From Nephromyces sp. MM_2019 (taxonomy: Eukaryota > Apicomplexa > Aconoidasida > Nephromycida), in contig JADHZB010000125.1 of assembly GCA_015657535.1 (NCBI GenBank), forward strand, positions 1-64,000: a DNA stretch of 64,000 nt, written 5' to 3'. This document shows positions 60,485 to 64,000 of this stretch, in pieces. Below the pieces are notes generated by a model. It was given only the letters and a program-made list of their open reading frames with translations. It made no database searches and had not been told where the DNA came from. Made by a program: the position numbers and the translations under genes. Each line of letters starts with the position of its first letter. The stretch's first letter is position 1.

Positions 60485-63400
60485 GAAATTTTCTCTACCG
60501 ATAAAGACTTTAATAATACAGCATCGTTGACTTTCATTTCACATGTTGAACTACAGAACAATTTGGAATCATTGTGGGTTAAGCTGCACTACAATGACCA
60601 CGCCTTTTCGCTGTGCCTGTTTTCGAAAGATGTACTTGAATTTCAAATTATAGCAAGTAGCCTCATTAACCCCACCTGCGAAGTTTTCCTACTTTGATTG
60701 ATAGCTAGATAGTACTCTGAACGTACAGCAGCAAACTGGGGGGTTCATAACATTAGCCGTATCTCATATAAAGTCGAAATATTTTCGTAAGACTATTCAA
60801 TCGATGAATATTAATCATAGGCAACATTTACGGGCGAATCGATTGCTCAATGCGCGCTTTTTGCAATTGATGTGCTTTCGACATAAAAAGCAATGCTCGT
60901 TAAATTGGAATGTAATACTTTGCCATTATGCTGCGAAAAAAAACAGAAATTTTCAGCGTTAATAGGCACCCATGATGAACCGCTTGCAGAAAACTCTAGA
61001 AACTGAGGTACTTCTGCTTTTATATTTATTCCAGTATAGCTTGTTCATCCGTAACGATGAGCTCGACATTCTAGTGTCAGTGTAAGTCAGTTATTGCAAG
61101 GCTGAATCTCAAGGCTTCTTAAGTGGACACCTCGTAGTAGTGCCCTATATTCCAGGGCCATACCAAAAATTTCCTTGCATAGAGTAAACTTGAACTCAAA
61201 CGCTCCATTAATGCTTTAAGTTGAAACTAGAAATAGTTCTCATTCCTTGGGCGAATTATCCTTCATTATACTTCGGCGGTATATATTTCGCGACATGCCA
61301 GTTGCACAACCGCCACGCCTGGCTTTACCTTAGATTTGTCCCCAATATCGCAAATGAATAGCCTAGGCTACGGTGTGGAGCCCTGCCATGATAATCTTCA
61401 CCAGTCACAGCAAGTTAAGGCGACTAGATGTTCTAGTTAGTCAATAATGCATAGTAGGCAATGCTTCCAGCTACAATATAATCGTAATACTCATAGAAGC
61501 GTTATCAATGTAATTTGCTATCAACTTCAAATGTACTTGCAGCATTTCTGCTCCTCTTTTTCTTGAAAACGTTTCATATACTATTGCTAGCATTATTATG
61601 CATAAAAAGTAACTCGAGAAATATACCTCCTGCATTATGGAATGCATTGCGTAATGATGATCGCTCGTTTCAGAAAGGATTGTGCGTATATTAAATAGTG
61701 AAATATCATAATGTGCTTGTGATGACACCCTTTAAGCGCTGCTGCTCATTAGCTATTATTTGCTGCAGCACGAGCAATTTTTAGTTTACCGATTAAAAAA
61801 TTCCATGTACAACTATTCTGGCTATCATAATTCGATCAGTGAGCTTTCAAACGGTAAGTTGCCCATATATTGTGATGCACTTAATTTGTTAGAATTTTGC
61901 TAATAAGATGTATTTTATTTCCCTACTTGGTTTGAAGTGCACTCGTTCTTAATTTTTTTGTGTAGAGGGCATTGCAGATGCTGTTTTGTTACACTGCGCC
62001 TTTAGGGCGATCAAAACCACCTTCATAGGTAGAGGCTTGCCATCTCTACATAAGAGATGATGGTTATGTTCCCGTAGTAGCTAGTTCAGCAAAGCACTTC
62101 GTTTTAATGAAGCATTGCTAGTATAAAACTGTATAGTTGCAAAATAATATTATTATTCAAAGGGTGTAAGCTATCAGTAAAACAAAAAAATCTCCTTTTT
62201 AGGTCCAAAAATGGTGCAACACGTGAGCTTCACGGCTACGTTTCGCCGGGGCACTTTGCTTTGCCTATTGGGATGCTTCCTTGGTGAGTTGCTTGGCTTT
62301 GAATATTAACGTAAGACGGTGTACGACAAAAAATTACGATACTCAACCTCAGAATACTTGCGGGTTTGCCTGTGTTCATCGGTAGACGTATGTCACCTCA
62401 TACTTCTACGCATACTTTCCGGCCACAGCAACTTGTTTTAGAATAGTGTACATTTGATAAAGCTAACCCTAATCGTCAGATAAAACTGTCAAATAAAAGT
62501 TTAATAGCCAATTCCTTTAATAGTGGAACTGGTACTAAAGAGAAGGCTAGTAAATAATTCATATGTGCCGAATCACTGATGCCCACAGTACGGCCAGGCC
62601 CTTTCACAACTGATGCCCTTTTCAGCGAATCAACAAGAATATTTATTATTTGTAGATGCTGCCTTCTGAATCTTACATGAAAATCTTTTCGCGCATACGC
62701 ACAACGCTGCACCGTTGGGCACGTTAAATATTTTTTGTTTGTAGCGAATTTTCTGGCACTGGGTAAAGAAGATGGAAGCAGAAGTTTTGCAGTTATGAAC
62801 GCTAGGACTGCTCCAATACGCCCTCTTGGCGAATCTTTACTAGAAGGTAATAGTAATATTTGCAAGCACACATAACAGATTAAGAGTGCAATTTTTTTGG
62901 CGTATTTCCTCTTTATAAGCTTCAATAAAAAATAATTGCCTAGAGAATGCTTGTACGCAAACTTTGTTTTAGTTTCAGCTTCAACCACTTGGGGTGGGAC
63001 GTACGTGAGCGTTCCAATGGATAGGTCGTACACCGTGAAGTTCCAGTCTGCACCGACATCCTTCACTATTAGCCTTGGAGACTGTCTAGTAGCAACAGTG
63101 AACACTGGCGACAAGGCAGATATTACATATACTGTGAAAGGCAAAGAATCCCAAAAGGAGCGCCTGAACTTCAACTTAATCTATAACATATTGGTGGAGC
63201 GGCTGGCTGATGAGTATCGCCTACGCTTCAAAGCGTTTGGTTCGGGAGAGTGTAAGTCCCAGGTGCTGAAGATTAGCGCAAAAGGTGGTTCCTCCTGTAA
63301 AATGCAAGATATTATTGTGAAGCCAACCGCAGGGGAATCAGAAACTTTTAAAAGGCTGGAAATCAGTCGTGCTATGAAAACTAAGCACAATCTCCTGGTT

Positions 63401-64000
63401 CCTAACAATAGTTAGTATAGCTCGTAGTGATATGGGTAAAATGGGCCGTATCATTTAAGACAACATCCGCATCTTGAAAATTGGATTGGATACATTTTTC
63501 ATGATCTGCAATGGCGGCTTTCCTGCTGTGAAGGTTATTTTATTTATCTTCCCTTCTAATGTGTTCAGTAAACTCGGCATGGCGTCAAAGCGTCTTATCT
63601 GCGCCTACGGTGCGCCAGCATCACGCAGGACTAGCGGTAGACGGAAAATGGAATGTCAAGGGCAACACGTCTAACTGCTTTAAAACCAAAAAGGTGCGCT
63701 TTCTGCGATAGCAACTTTGCCAGTGGAGCATCCCCCATTATTGATGTGTATATTCAACAAGATAACCCACATCTGAACAGCTACATCATTCTTTCTTGTG
63801 GTAAAGAGCTATGGTACTGATTATTGGTTTTTTTTAACTGGTAAACGCAGTAGCGGCATACGACATCACTGGCCATAGGGAATTTACTTGGTATCCAAAG
63901 ATATATCTTTGTGCTGGTGCTCACTTTCTCTTTTTTGCAGCAAGGGAACCCGTGGTTGGTAGTGCGCTACTTCGAGGGAGTTCATGTCAACACAGTGCGC
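60485..64000 (+). CDS. Multi-exon protein with F5/8C (discoidin)-like module, 3' truncated
   Basis: Plus-strand exons that chain in phase: 60485-60682, 61035-61081, 61302-61372, 61785-61853, 61966-62028, 62203-62283, 62745-62846, 62973-63410, 63569-63693 and 63941 to the window edge; 398 codons before the last. Strong signals include donors GTAAGT (after 61081 and 61853) and GTGAGT (after 62283), and acceptors TTTATTCCAG, GTTTGTAG and TTTTTTGCAG. The N-terminal parts are unrecognised, with a hydrophobic run, TLLCLLGCFLANFLAL. The middle is beta-rich (TTWGGTYVSVPMDRSYTVKF). The end resembles a galactose-binding F5/8 type C or fucolectin module: GLAVDGKWNVKGNTSNCFKT, then NPWLVVRYFEGVHVNTV, like the family's 'A..AvDG...sCf.T...PWW.VdL'. 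A secreted or surface adhesive role is inferred. The 5' end is not found and the first exon border is uncertain. Confidence 0.6.
63569..64000 (+). other. F5/8C / fucolectin-like module (two exons, incomplete)
   Basis: Exon 63569-63693 (after GTGTTCAG) encodes SAWRQSVLSAPTVRQHHAGL, AVDGKWN and NCFKTKK. The exon starting at 63941 encodes QGNPWLVVRYFEGVHVNTVR and runs off the window. Joining them directly is phase 0 on both sides and reproduces the order of conserved elements in discoidin/fucolectin domains. A further open stretch between them (about 63711-63815, NFASGASPIIDVYIQQ...) does not fit the phase and is read as intron. Confidence 0.55.

Noticed and set aside
62211..62283. Start codon plus signal peptide (MVQHVSF... 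with hydrophobic run)
   Set aside because: The exon joins upstream exons in phase at 62203 (G plus GT), so the Met is probably internal. It remains possible if an alternative promoter exists.
62476..63174. 232-codon minus-strand frame
   Set aside because: It is antisense to the spliced plus-strand exons 62745-62846 and 62973-63410 and spans their intron, with no supporting minus-strand splice sites.
63711..63815. Extra exon between the two discoidin-like exons
   Set aside because: It is open and protein-like, but its phase does not fit and skipping it restores the conserved order CF.T then NPW.
1..64000. tRNA, rRNA, transposase or retroelement genes
   Set aside because: I saw no cloverleaf, rRNA-like core, reverse-transcriptase or transposase motif. 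A dedicated tRNAscan, Rfam or repeat-library search was not possible.

Overview
This is a window of eukaryotic nuclear DNA from an intron-rich organism, most likely a protist or alga. Open frames are interrupted by GT...AG introns, and exon phases fit together across long gene models. TAA, TAG and TGA all act as stops. I cannot name the lineage. The long Ser/Thr/His-rich insertions resemble those of some alveolates (apicomplexan-like), but that is only an impression. All gene models below were joined by hand from reading frame, splice sites and phase. Exon ends are therefore predictions.

Layout, left to right. (1) 147-6438 (+): a gene recognisable at both ends as the autophagy factor ATG101 (HORMA fold, ATG1/ULK complex), with a very large low-complexity insertion in the middle. 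Intron 1 carries a 20-bp minisatellite and a 240-bp pyrimidine tract. (2) 7172-10482 (-): a seven-exon gene for an unrecognised basic protein of about 350 residues with a C-terminal coiled coil. It converges on ATG101. (3) 10880-47868 (-): a giant VPS13-family lipid-transfer protein gene. I resolve 30 phase-compatible exons giving about 4,990 residues, from the N-terminal chorein domain through VPS13 middle repeats, the adaptor-binding (VAB/SHR-BD) region and the VPS13 C-terminal domain to the terminal PH-like domain. (4) 49526-50971 (-): a six-exon gene for an unrecognised helical protein of about 271 residues. (5) 51164-55483 (+): a 13-exon gene for a protein of about 438 residues with a BRCT-like domain, a Tudor-like segment and a basic NLS-like stretch. 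It is head-to-head with gene 4 across about 190 bp. (6) about 60485 to the right edge (+): the 3'-truncated part of a multi-exon gene ending in an F5/8C (discoidin/fucolectin)-like module.

ATG101 and VPS13 both act in membrane and autophagy biology and lie less than 5 kb apart, but nothing in the sequence shows that they are co-regulated. The 10.9-47 kb block has long AT-rich introns with A/T homopolymers. The 48-62 kb block is visibly less AT-rich. The 55.5-60.4 kb interval holds only scattered short open stretches that I could not chain into a gene.
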